Shown here one piece after another: positions 1 through 8,110 of a stretch of 11,194 nucleotides of DNA. Positions within the stretch are counted from its first letter, which is position 1; each line of letters begins with the position of its first letter. This DNA is from Nephromyces sp. MM_2019 (taxonomy: Eukaryota > Apicomplexa > Aconoidasida > Nephromycida). Both the position numbers and the translations under genes were made by a program. The DNA is taken from assembly GCA_015657535.1 (NCBI GenBank), contig JADHZB010000244.1, positions 1-11,194 of the forward strand, written 5' to 3'. The notes beneath the pieces were generated by a model. The model saw only the letters and a program-made list of their open reading frames with translations. It was not told the origin of the DNA and ran no database searches.

Positions 1-87
1 TATATGTTATATTAAGTATATATGATATGGGTTATAAATGTGACTATAAAATGTGTATGTCTTGATTTATTTGTTAAACTAGTATAC

Positions 88-162
88 CTTGTTCATTTTG
101 TAATAAAATGTGTAAACTATCCTCAATCATAAATGGCCAATAAAATTTGATTTGTTTTTCAG
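88..162 (-). CDS. WD40-like gene, exon 7
   Basis: The acceptor is CTTATAG|CT (163-164) and the donor CAAG|GTATAC (87). It encodes EKQIKFYWPFMIEDSLHILL followed by QNEQ, and one base is left for the next exon. The next exon is not visible in bases 1-86, so the gene continues outside the window. Confidence 0.55.
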
Positions 163-3100
163 CTATAAGTATAATACACACACACATAAATATATATATA
201 AATACATATCAATATCAAAAAACAAATTTAGGATATATACACACACACATAAATATATATATAAATACATATCAATATCAAAAAACAAATTTAGGATATA
301 TACACACACACATAAATATATATATAAATACATATCAATATCAAAAAACAAATTTAGGATATATACACACATATAAACATAAACATAGACTCATAGGTAC
401 ACACATACATGTACATATAATAACATATCCAAGCACATATATATATTTCAAGTAAAACATATGCATAGATATATACACAAAAACATACATATAAACACAC
501 ATATATACATACAGAAATTTGAAACACATGTAGTTGGTCCTATAGTTGGGGCTAATGTGTGTATATATAAATAAGAAATATAAATATTGGGTGTATATAT
601 ATATATATATATTTGTTACTATTTATTTTAGTGAGGAGTTGTTGATGTTGTATATCCCAAACATACACACATTTATCGAGAGTGTTTGCAAAGAGGAGTG
701 TGTGTGTACTGTCATTATTTGGGAGCGTGTGATATGCTGTTTGACAGATTTCCTTTAAATTAAAATATATAATTTGATAATATTTACACACACATATATA
801 AAAATCATAAAAATAAATAATATCTATACACATCACGGGCATCCATAGTATATACATATACATATCCACACAATATACACACAACACACACAACTTATAC
901 ACGCAACATATTCACAACATACACACATAAATTATTTATTAATGTGTGTACGTACTGAGGAAGTTTCAGAGTTTGAAAATTTTATAAATTTTTTATTTTC
1001 AAAGTCAAAAATTCGAATTTTGTTTTCTCCAGGGACAGCGATTTGTGTTTGACTTGGATGCCTATGAAAAGATAATACAATATTATAATTAAATGCACAC
1101 ATACATACAATACACACACAACACACAATACACACAATACACAATACACACACACACAATACACACAATACACAATACACACACACACAATACACAATAC
1201 ACACACAAAACACAATACACACACACAATACACACACAAAACACAATACACACACAATACACAATACACACACAATACACACGCAACACACATACAATAC
1301 ACACCATACACACGCAACACACATACAATACACACACAATACACAGACAAAACACACACACAATACACATACAATACACACACAATACACATACAATACA
1401 CACACAATACACGCACAATACACACAATACACACAATGCATATACACTCACACACACAGAAAATGTGTGCATATACTCACCAACTCATTAATAATTTATT
1501 AGATGAAAATGAGTTTGATTTCTTAAACCATTCCCCCTTATAAATGTGTGTAAAAGATGTGTCAGTTGTAAATTCATTTGTTTTTGGGTAATTAAATATA
1601 TACACACAACGTTCTGAGGTACTAACAGCTAATTTTTGTGTGTGTGTACATAAGGAAAATGATAAGGCTCCCATCATATTTCTACACACACATGGTTAAA
1701 CCATATAAATATATATATTATATAGATTTCTATGCATAATTAAAGATATTCTTTGTATATAAACTCAGTATTTATATAAATCATAAAGCATCAATTTACA
1801 TATATACACACATCATGCATTACTTTACACACATACACACAATATTCACATACAACACACACACACAAACACACAATACACACAATACACACACACACAA
1901 AACAAAAATATAATACACACAGAAACACACAATACACACACAAATGCAATACACACACACACTCACACACACAATACAAATACACTTGCATAATACCCAC
2001 AATACACAATACCATACACACACACAAAATTCACACAATACAAACACACACTCATACACATTTATATATATACAATTGTGTATGTATAAACAAAACGTAC
2101 GGGAAATAATGTGAATTGTGTGTATGATAATCCCAACATATTAATAGGCCACTATCAAATAAACAAAATACATAATGTGTATTTACACACGTTTCAATGT
2201 GTAGAGGTGTACCCATTGTTTTAATAAGAATGTGTGTAGCCCTATATTTCAAACTTATTGAAGGTTTATATAACCAAACAGCTCCCCCTTTCAGCCCTAT
2301 AATAATAGGGTGTAAGTTAGGTTTGTCTTTAGATAGTGTGTGTGCATTGGATGTGTGTGTAGTAGTTGATGTGTGTGTATTATTTGATGTGTGTGTTGTT
2401 ATAGGTAGAACAGAGAGTAGAGCAGGTGTATCATTGAGTGGTGGTTCGAGTGGTGTAGGTGAATAAATGTGTGTAGTGGGAGTTGTTGTTTGATTTGTAT
2501 CAACGTGTGTGTAGAAATCATTGTATGAATAAATGGCTAATTTCTGATTCTTCAATGTGTAAATTGACCTGAAATTTTTAAAATTTAATTGAGGTGTGTG
2601 TAAGTGTGTGGACATCTATATATGTTGAATAGAGATGTGTATATTGTGGATGTGTATGTATATAGGTAGGAGATGTGTATATATCCATATTTGGTGATAT
2701 ATATGTATGATAAATTATTATATATACAAACATATCATATTTATATCAGAAAATTTGTGCGTGTAGCTTTAGATGTGATAGATTTGATTCTTTAATAATA
2801 TGTGTGTAATTGGAACTATGGGATATTATTTTTCAATTTCATAATTATGAATATATATATGTGTGTGTGATTGGGTTTCATTTGGAATATAATTTAATTG
2901 AATTTACAATGATAAAATTAGGATTTAATTGTTTATAAAACAACTACATAAAATGAATAACATACACAAAATAAAATGATTTATACACACAAATCCTAAT
3001 GTGTATAAATCAAGATATTCACGTGTGTAAAAGAAGTTCTCAAGCTCTACACACAATCTTAAATACTCAAAAAATTTAAATTATATATAAACAATATATT

Positions 3101-3521
3101 TGAATACTCATCATAATAAGCTATTTATGAATACAAAGGTATCCACAAATACGGATCACATAATTCATAAAATACACACAGGCAAATTCATATACACACT
3201 TATAATCATACACATACACATGATTGATATACACGCAAACATTTTATACATACACGCCTACAGTTAAAATAAAGAAATATAAATCATATATAAATACGCA
3301 ATTTATACACAGTTTATCACTTTCACAGATGTACACATACAATTCATAAACAGATATATAATCCATATAAACATATGATTCATACACACATGTGTACATA
3401 GGTAACATATACAAAATCATTAGTGTGTACAAGTATATGTGTATTAAACTAACTTTGTATGTGGCTCAAAGGTAGTTAAGTAAGAGTTGAGGCAAGTAGA
3501 CCATGCGATTGAAGTTTCCAT
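88..3521 (-). CDS. WD40/beta-propeller-like protein, 7 exons, 3' end outside the window
   Basis: Spliced model, in transcription order: 3454-3521, 2101-2568, 1481-1681, 956-1061, 620-752, 513-551 and 88-162. All junctions are GT..AG and all phases agree, giving 363 complete codons plus one base. The start is the ATG at 3519-3521, in good context (ATAATGG). Repeated blade-like strands end in CWDYH (about residue 170), CVYIFNY, IRIFDF and VYVWDI (about 310-315), each after a hydrophobic strand, as in a beta-propeller. An SWHP...IAVPG segment around residues 245-257 followed by the VYVWDI blade loosely recalls the AND-1/WDHD1 propeller, but I cannot confirm this. Residues about 78-96 are a Thr-His-Ser repeat. 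No signal peptide or membrane segment is seen. The function is unknown; scaffolding in a complex would be usual for the fold. The gene structure is much surer than its identity. Confidence 0.62.
178..366. repeat. 63-bp tandem repeat, three near-identical copies
   Basis: Units start at 178, 241 and 304. Each runs from a CA tract through a TA-rich part and CATATCAATATC to TTTAGGATATATAC. The copies look identical over the whole 63 bp. The array lies in the intron between exons 6 and 7 of the WD40-like gene. A 63-bp period is 21 codons, which keeps frames open across it, but the encoded peptides are low-complexity and not credible as protein. Confidence 0.95.
513..551 (-). CDS. WD40-like gene, exon 6 (39-nt micro-exon)
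   Basis: The acceptor is ACATTAG|CC (552-553) and the donor TTCT|GTATGT (512). It encodes PTIGPTTCVSNF. Both phases match the neighbouring exons. The preceding intron (552-619) is only 68 nt and holds a (TA)n run. Short length makes this exon less certain on its own. Confidence 0.55.
593..611. repeat. (TA)n run in a 68-nt intron
   Basis: An uninterrupted alternating TA run lies between exons 5 and 6 of the WD40-like gene. Confidence 0.85.
620..752 (-). CDS. WD40-like gene, exon 5 (VYVWDI blade)
   Basis: The acceptor is TTAAAG|G (753-754) and the donor AATA|GTAACA (619). It encodes EICQTAYHTL, then a LLFANTLDKCVYVWDIQ blade ending in the canonical WD dipeptide, then LLTKIN. It starts in phase 0 and leaves one base that joins CC of exon 6 to give Thr. 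Confidence 0.7.
956..1061 (-). CDS. WD40-like gene, exon 4
   Basis: The acceptor is TCATAG|G (1062-1063) and the donor TCA|GTACGT (955). It encodes HPSQTQIAVPGENKIRIFDF and a Lys/Phe/Ser-rich tail ending ETSS. It forms one beta-propeller blade with the SW of exon 3. It ends in phase 0, matching exon 5. Confidence 0.68.
1093..1460. repeat. CA-rich microsatellite of mixed ACACAATAC units
   Basis: About 370 bp of irregular ACACAATAC, ACACACAATAC and ACACAAAACAC units fill the intron at 1062-1480 of the WD40-like gene. On the gene's sense strand this is a TG tract. Open frames through it read Cys-Val or Thr-His polymers and are not genes. Confidence 0.95.
1481..1681 (-). CDS. WD40-like gene, exon 3
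   Basis: The acceptor is TGTGTGTAG|A (1682-1683) and the donor TTG|GTGAGT (1480). It encodes residues about 179-246: NMMGALSFSL, a QKLAVST...CVYIFNY blade, then GEWFKKSN and a closing LLMSW. The final TG plus the first G of exon 4 restores Trp. CTHTQ and SFTHIY are further Thr-His pairs written by ACACAC on the coding strand. Confidence 0.68.
1808..2062. repeat. CA-rich microsatellite in an intron
   Basis: An irregular CA tract with ATAC, AAAC and TTCAC interruptions lies in the intron at 1682-2100 of the WD40-like gene. It has the same character as the 1093-1460 tract. No exon is seen in it. Confidence 0.92.
2101..2568 (-). CDS. WD40-like gene, exon 2 with Thr-His-Ser repeat
   Basis: The acceptor is TTTCAG|G at 2569-2570 and the donor CCC|GTACGT at 2100. 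The exon encodes an opening SIYTLKNQKLAIYSYNDF strand pair, then a Thr/Ser/Pro/His-rich low-complexity stretch, then two propeller strands (IIIGLKGGAVWLY and FCLFDSGLLICWDY). It stays open for 468 nt in a sequence with abundant stops, which supports it as coding. An alternative 5' end at the in-frame ATG at 2613-2615 is possible, but the phase of exon 1 favours the acceptor at 2569. Confidence 0.7.
2351..2404 (-). repeat. Three in-frame 18-bp repeats inside exon 2
   Basis: Three consecutive 18-bp units start at 2351, 2369 and 2387. Each begins ATGTGTGTGT on the + strand followed by a diverged tail. On the coding strand they encode THTS-type hexapeptides (THTSNN, THTSTT, THTSNA). The period is a multiple of three, so expansion or contraction keeps the frame. 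Confidence 0.85.
2569..3453 (-). other. Long first intron of the WD40-like gene, with opposed TG and CA halves
   Basis: The donor is GTTAGT and the acceptor TTTCAG. On the + strand the left part (about 2590-2880) carries TG tracts and the right part (about 2985-3430) CA tracts, so the transcript holds complementary CA and UG stretches. The middle is AT-rich. No other exon with matching phase was found, though small open pieces exist (for example near 2745-2816 and 3030-3060). Confidence 0.5.
3454..3521 (-). CDS. WD40-like gene, exon 1 (start codon)
   Basis: This exon encodes METSIAWSTCL and ends FEPHT plus two bases. The donor is AAA|GTTAGT at 3453. The trailing AA joins the G that opens exon 2, giving Lys. 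The local sequence is less repetitive and richer in G+C than its surroundings. The 5' leader upstream is TG/CA-rich. The intron to exon 2 (2569-3453) is 885 nt, the longest in the window, so a missed small exon is possible. Confidence 0.55.
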
Positions 3522-4209
3522 TATGAAGACACTGATAATGTGTGTGTGTGAGTAGTAGAGTGTGTGTAAGTAGTAGAGTGTGTGTGAGACGTGGTTTTAA
3601 GAACCAAGTTTTTGCCCGTGTGTGTGTAAGCGCGCTCAGTGTGTATAAAAAATGGATTGCTTTAAACTAATTAAAAAAAATTGATATTAGTGTGCATATT
3701 GTGATTAAGTTTAATTGTAGAGAGTTAAACATAATTTAGATCACAAGGTAAAATGTCTTCAATCTTAAATGTGTTTAAAGCATGCTTAAATAAACAATTT
3801 GTGTAAATATGTCGCTTGTGTGTGCATAGCTTGTGTGTATGTGTGTGTCGTAATTATGATTAAGGAAACAGATTGTCTATATATATTTAATAGTATAGAT
3901 AAATGTACATATACCCATTAGGTTATATATATATATGTATGTGCATGTATGAGTATATGCTTTTGATGTTTGTTTCTAAATGTGTGCGTATGTTCAGGTA
4001 TTAGGTATATTAGCTTGCAAATTTAGCTTAGTTTAACTGTGTGTGGAAGTGGGTGGGTGTTATGTGTCAGTGTAGATATTTATACATTAGCGCATTTATA
4101 ACGTATATAAAGATGTAAGTATGAGTAGATGTACTCAAAAAATATATGAAGATGTTTAGTAGTTGTTTATGTGTGAATGTGTGTGCATAATTGTGTGTGT
4201 GTAAAAGCT
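3522..4209. other. TG-rich 5' flank of the WD40-like gene
   Basis: This stretch upstream of the leftward WD40-like gene is rich in TGTGTG on the + strand (CA on the gene's sense strand). It holds two 18-bp units of GTAGTAGAGTGTGTGT type (about 3551-3590). It also has a 5-bp hairpin TGGTT/AACCA at 3592-3606 and a rare GC palindrome AGCGCGCT at 3629-3636. A TATA-like TATAAAA lies at 3644-3650 on the + strand. The leader and promoter are probably within this stretch. No convincing gene is seen. Confidence 0.5.
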
Positions 4210-4533
4210 GGTGTAAGTAATAAGATGTACAAAACTTTCAAAAGCATAACATAATGATTTTATAAAATAGATATAAAATTAATTCTATCTACTCCTCAAT
4301 AACTATATTAAGCTTATTATACTTAGATTAATTCAATTAGTTATCTCTTGTGTTCCATAATATTTGAAATAAGTTCAAATTATCTTCATAACATGTAGTA
4401 ATTGAATAGCACAGATTAAAATAAATGGAACAATCAAGATGGGCTATATAAAATAACGAAAATAGTGAAATTGTGAATATATAGAAGAGATAAATCATAT
4501 CAAAGAAACAACAATAATTTATTTTTCCATTAA

Positions 4534-4716
4534 TTTCGTAATTATATTGAATTTCCAATTATTTTGTGTTCATTTGACAAGAATCACTTACTACCTTTTA
4601 GTGTACATACACCAATGAAAAAAGTTTTTATTTGCTTAAAATCATTTCAATCTAAAATGCGGGAAACTTGGAAAATTATAATTACATTACTATTTTATAA
4701 GATATCTTCTTCCTAA
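4534..4716 (+). CDS. Small hypothetical open frame or exon fragment
   Basis: The frame is open from after a TAA at 4531 to a TAA at 4714-4716, about 60 codons, with an internal ATG at 4615 giving 33 residues (MKKVFICLKSF...). The residues are varied and not repeat-derived. No family is recognised. It could be a relic of a former gene or chance. Confidence 0.12.
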   Translation, partial: FRNYIEFPIILCSFDKNHLLPFSVHTPMKKVFICLKSFQSKMRETWKIIITLLFYKISSS

Positions 4717-5088
4717 CTTGTTATTAGAAAATAATGAACATAAAGCTCATATATGGTGAACTTGGAGATTTTTCATTTTTAGTTCAAATACGGATGCTAA
4801 ACTAGGTATTGATATTGTTAGATCGAACAGGGGAAATAGCGATAATTATTATCTTAATCAATGCCAATTTTATAGAAAGTTAAAACTTAGATGTTTTGAA
4901 TTCAATTCGATTCTTATTTAATCAATATATAATGGTAAGAGGTAATCTTTATTCTCTAAGCTATTATGAATGAAATCAAGTTATAACAAGTATGAAAGGT
5001 TTAATTTATAAATTTTAGGTTTTAGGTGCTTCCGACATGCGGATTGGATTTAGCAACAAATGTAGGTAATTTTGAGTGAAAAAATATT

Positions 5089-5250
5089 ATGACAAAAGTT
5101 GAAAAGATAATATATTCATGTGTGTGTAAAAATGATATGTTATTCATATTTAAAACCAAGTTTGGGTTATTATCTTTAGATAGACATCGATTCATGCATT
5201 TAGCAGGCAACAAGTTACGAATATACGTGCAGTCTAGTTATCCTGGTTAA
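5089..5250 (+). CDS. Small hypothetical open frame, 53 codons
   Basis: It runs from ATG to TAA and encodes MTKVEKIIYS...SLDRHRFMHLAGNKLRIY. It is less AT-biased in amino-acid content than chance frames nearby and is not low-complexity, which is why it is listed. No family is recognised and no splice sites clearly extend it. The opposite strand is also open (5022-5213), so at most one of the two is real. Confidence 0.15.
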   Translation: MTKVEKIIYSCVCKNDMLFIFKTKFGLLSLDRHRFMHLAGNKLRIYVQSSYPG

Positions 5251-5478
5251 GAAAAGGATAGAACCCATAAAACTCGATTTTTAAAAATTTATAATGTTTA
5301 AATATTTCATCTTTAACACACTTTGGTGTATGCAATACAGAAATGATGGCAATAAAAAGGAAAATAGTTAGTAGTTAGAATATGTTTTGAGATCACACAC
5401 ATACTAGGTTCAATTCCATCAATTCAATGATAATTGTGTTTTTCATACAATTTAATCTGATCAATGTGATAGGAGAGT

Positions 5479-5484
5479 TTTATT
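5479..5484 (-). promoter_or_regulatory. Candidate polyadenylation signal for RPN6
   Basis: AATAAA on the minus strand, about 80 nt past the RPN6 stop codon. Placement fits a short 3' UTR. In AT-rich DNA this hexamer also arises by chance. Confidence 0.4.
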
Positions 5485-5564
5485 TTTACAACTTGGAAAA
5501 TCACCATGTTTGTGCTAGGATAATCTTAGTTTGGAAAATGATGTTTGAATAATATTATGTTTCC

Positions 5565-6164
5565 CTAATGAGCCTTGTTATAGAGTGTGTCTACAACTTC
5601 AGACATGTTATGGATAGTTTCAAGGACATCGTTATAAAAAGTTGGGAGTTGGTGTGTCTCAAATAATATGATTTGTCCTACTCTCTGATCTAGAGTACCC
5701 GAAATCTTACCATCTAAAATCATTTCAGATAATTTAGATTCAACTTGAGCAACAGGTAATTCAATCAATTTGGCTGCATGAGCAATTTCTAATTGAGTAA
5801 ATGGCTCAATAACTCTTTGTAAATTCTGTTCAAGAAATGTGTCGTATAGTTGGTGTAGATGGTATTGTGCAAATGAGTCTTCCTTTAACTCATTCTTATA
5901 TCTATCTAACACCTTTTCAAAATCTTTTAAAGATCGCTGCTTGTAGCATTTTGCAACTTCTTTGAATGGGTTTAATTGTTCGTAGTTAGCCCATTTGAGT
6001 CCATATTTCCCTGTAAGGAGTGAAAATACATCTTCTGGGTGCCCGCATACAATCTTAGTTAAAAGCATGTATTGGAAAGCTTGTAGGGCTTTTGCTTCAT
6101 CTGTTGGTACAGGTGTTGAAGAAGGGGGATGCAATTCTTTTACCTTGATGGTAATACTTGATGA
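5565..6164 (-). CDS. RPN6: RPN6 exon 2 (PCI domain)
   Basis: 600 nt, 199 codons plus TAG. The acceptor is TTTTTCAG|TCA at 6165-6166. The first 21-25 residues (SSSITIKVKELHPP...) are Ser/Pro/Val-rich and not conserved. Family homology starts at DEAKALQAFQYML. The sequence AAG|GTAAAA near the exon start and ACAG|AT before the conserved part resemble splice sites, but removing that piece would not keep the phase with exon 1. Confidence 0.93.
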   Translation of the reverse strand, partial: SSSITIKVKELHPPSSTPVPTDEAKALQAFQYMLLTKIVCGHPEDVFSLLTGKYGLKWANYEQLNPFKEVAKCYKQRSLKDFEKVLDRYKNELKEDSFAQYHLHQLYDTFLEQNLQRVIEPFTQLEIAHAAKLIELPVAQVESKLSEMILDGKISGTLDQRVGQIILFETHQLPTFYNDVLETIHNMSEVVDTLYNKAH

Positions 6165-7120
6165 CTGAAAAACAAACAACAAAATCGTAAAATTTTATGT
6201 GAATAGATTGGAGACTAGATTTATATCTTAAAGAAGGTTTACAGCTCAAGATAAATAAGAGGAAATTCATAATTATAGGAAGAGATAAACATACAATAAA
6301 AAGTAGTTTCTATACTAACGGGTATATGTATGTATATTCGTACCCCAGGTGAATTAGCAGCAGAGGTAAAGGCATCATATGCTTCTAAGAAATAAGAATA
6401 TGCTGTTTCGGGATCATTTTCTTGGACATGTAACATTCCTGTGTGTAAATCAATATCACCCTGCTGAGTAAGTGGGCAATTTATTGAATTAGCACTTGTG
6501 CGTGCAGAAGTAAGAGCGGCCTTTGCACGAGGTAAATTTTTAATGGTAAAATACAATTTGGATTCCAAGAGATGAATCTCTACCATTAACAATTTATCAT
6601 CTAATTTCTTAACTTCTTTGAGTATTGATTCAACGCTTTGTAGCCCTAATTGGAGCTTATTTTCCAGATGAAATATTTGTGCAAGCCTAGTTTCAACCCT
6701 CAACCTCAAGAAAGTACGTTTTTCTTGCATACACCAAGAAATAAAATCTCTACACAGTTCTTCTTGTATATCAAAGGAGTATGGTGACATGGCTGCACAG
6801 TCCAAGAGGATACGTACAATTTTAGCTGTACGTGCCTTAGGTAGAGCTTCGAAGAGAGGTTTACCATCATGCAATAAATCCTTAATTAATTCAAGCTTCT
6901 CAGATTGTACATATAGCTGCGCGAGTGATATGAGTGTGTTTTCCTGTAATTTCAATACCTCTTCTTCTGAGAGTGATCGTGTAGGACCAGAGGCTGAGAA
7001 TTGTGCAAGTAAATTGTGATATAAATCGATTGCTTGAGGTATATTTGTGTGTGAAGTCTTGTTTGCCTCCTCCATAAGGTTATGGAGATTCATAGTAGGT
7101 AAAGTTGTTGTAGCTGCCAT
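5565..7120 (-). CDS. RPN6: 26S proteasome regulatory subunit RPN6 (PSMD11), complete, 2 exons
   Basis: Exons 6344-7120 (ATG at 7118-7120) and 5565-6164 (TAG at 5565-5567) are joined in phase 0 across a 179-nt intron (GTACGA..CAG), giving 458 residues; human and yeast proteins have about 420-435. RPN6 is a non-ATPase lid subunit of the 19S particle. In known structures it clamps lid, ATPase ring and 20S core together. The N-terminal part is a helical-repeat solenoid with family hallmarks EKRTFLR (about residues 135-145) and NLPRAKAALTSARTSAN (about 195-215). AYSYFLEAYDAF follows, then LLTKIV and the C-terminal PCI domain. That domain includes RSLKDFEKVL, YDTFLEQNLQRVIEPF, SEMILDGKISGTLDQ and NMSEVVDTLYNKA. 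Residues about 260-284, exactly at the exon junction, are an insert absent from the human and yeast proteins as I recall them. The product acts in cytosol and nucleus. Confidence 0.95.
6165..6343 (-). other. RPN6 intron, 179 nt
   Basis: GTACGA donor, and a pyrimidine-rich TTGTTTGTTTTTCAG acceptor. It is AT-rich and carries almost no TG repeat, unlike the introns of the other two genes. Confidence 0.85.
6344..7120 (-). CDS. RPN6: RPN6 exon 1 (solenoid part)
   Basis: 777 nt, 259 codons, from the ATG to GGG|GTACGA. This ATG is preferred because the residues after a short Ala/Thr leader (MNLHNLMEEAN) begin the conserved solenoid. The next in-frame Met is nine codons on, so the leader length is open. 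Two coding TGTGTG sites give SHTN and LHTG. Confidence 0.93.
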
Positions 7121-7300
7121 TGTGAAGAACTATATATATTTATGCGTTGTTTTGTGTGTGGCTGAATTACACAGTTTTGTTCGAGTGAAATTAGATACTA
7201 GGTGTACGTACACTATGGAGTGTAGGTGTGATAATATGTCGAAAGGTATTATAAAGAGGGTATGTAGAAGGTATATATGTTGTGTATATAGTAATGAGGG
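7121..7300. other. 5' flank and probable leader of RPN6
   Basis: This sequence next to the RPN6 start holds a TATATATATT stretch close to the ATG and a perfect 12-bp palindrome GTGTACGTACAC at 7202-7213. A frame open on the + strand through here (7047-7547) is repeat-driven and antisense to RPN6 exon 1. It is not called as a gene. Confidence 0.4.
7202..7213. promoter_or_regulatory. 12-bp perfect palindrome upstream of RPN6
   Basis: GTGTACGTACAC reads the same on both strands and lies about 80 bp before the RPN6 start codon. It could be a dimeric factor site. TG/CA richness raises the odds of chance palindromes, so function is a guess. Confidence 0.3.
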
Positions 7301-7309
7301 AATGTTTAG

Positions 7310-7475
7310 ATATATGTGTATGTGTATATATGTGTGTATGTGTAAGTATGTTTGTGTGTATATATATGTGTGTATGTGTGTGAGGTATTTGAGTATTATA
7401 TATGTGTATGGGATGTGTCTATTATGTATGTGTAAGGGTAAGGTTACGTGTATATATGTATGTGTATTGATATGC

Positions 7476-7509
<34 letters not shown>

Positions 7510-7550
7510 TTTTGTATATATATATATATATATGTGAATATATATAGAAA
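7310..7550. repeat. TATGTGTG and (TA)n microsatellite block
   Basis: Mixed TATGTGTG units lead into two pure (TA)n runs, at about 7479-7507 and 7515-7533. The block lies in the flank between RPN6 and EMC3. Between 7550 and 7755 follows AT-rich sequence in which I see no gene. Confidence 0.9.
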
Positions 7551-7757
7551 GAGAAATAGATGTAGTTATTTAATTTCGCCGAATATGAAAATATTATACT
7601 TAAATGTATATAACAACTTCTTGAAATGAATGTGTGTGTAAAATTGTTTTTTATAAGGGAATAATTATAAAATTAGGCTTATGTCACAATATATCTAGGC
7701 TTTACGTGTAAGCTTTTTGCCAGTTAGATATGGGGGTAGGTGTATGAAATATGATTT

Positions 7758-8009
7758 GTGATGTGTGTAGTATATATATATATGTACGTGTGTGTGTGTT
7801 TATATGTTTGTGCATATATACATGTGTATGCATATAATTGTGTGTGTTCATGTGTTGTACGAGTGTGTGTGCATATGTGTAAAAGGAAATGTGAGCAGTA
7901 TATATTATACTTGCAGGAAGGTGTATCTATGTCTGTAGTGTGTGCTATTTAAATAGTGGTGTGCAATGGATATATGTTTTTGTGTCAGTTAAAAATACAT
8001 ATCTGAATG

Positions 8010-8044
<35 letters not shown>

Positions 8045-8110
8045 GTGTAGATATAACTGTAAAGTTTATATATACATAATAAATATGTGCATGTATATAT
8101 GTGTGTGTGA
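7758..8110. repeat. TG-rich block with a pure (TA)n run
   Basis: TGTGTG and TATATG tracts, with an uninterrupted TA run at 8010-8036. A + frame (7758-7952) reads Cys/Val/Tyr polymer and is repeat-derived. Confidence 0.88.

Larger units (their letters stand above)
4210..5564. other. TG/CA-depleted stretch with unrecognised open frames
   Basis: About 1.35 kb nearly free of the TG/CA repeats found elsewhere; the exceptions are near 5117 and 5393. It lies between the start of the WD40-like gene and the 3' end of RPN6. Open frames cluster here on both strands: + 4534-4716, + 4760-4921, + 5089-5250, - 4337-4558 and - 5022-5213. None resembles a family I know, and no terminal repeats or target-site duplications were found. 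It may be a decayed gene, a decayed mobile element, or simply unique intergenic sequence. Confidence 0.4.

Noticed and set aside
178..366. CRISPR array
   Set aside because: The repeats are head-to-tail with no unique spacers, in an intron of a eukaryotic gene.
932..1491. Long open frames on both strands through the CA tract
   Set aside because: They encode Cys-Val or Thr-His polymers produced by the microsatellite. A real exon of the WD40-like gene ends at 1061 and the rest is intron.
2569..2615. ATG at 2613-2615 as start of the WD40-like gene
   Set aside because: Exon 1 at 3454-3521 ends in a phase that fits the acceptor at 2569. The residues between the ATG and the acceptor are partly repeat-derived. 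It remains a fallback.
2745..2816. Minus open piece reading SNYTHIIKESNLSHLK as a possible extra exon
   Set aside because: The frame reaches a stop before any GT donor, and the + strand is partly open too.
3753..3806. 17-residue + frame MSSILNVFKACLNKQFV
   Set aside because: Too short, with no splice continuation or recognisable family.
5400..5425. GGTTCAATTCC, resembling a tRNA B box
   Set aside because: The T-stem arms do not pair and no acceptor stem or A box fits upstream.
7047..7547. 166-codon + frame overlapping the RPN6 start
   Set aside because: The first part is antisense to RPN6 exon 1 and the rest is Tyr/Cys/Val polymer from TG and TA repeats.
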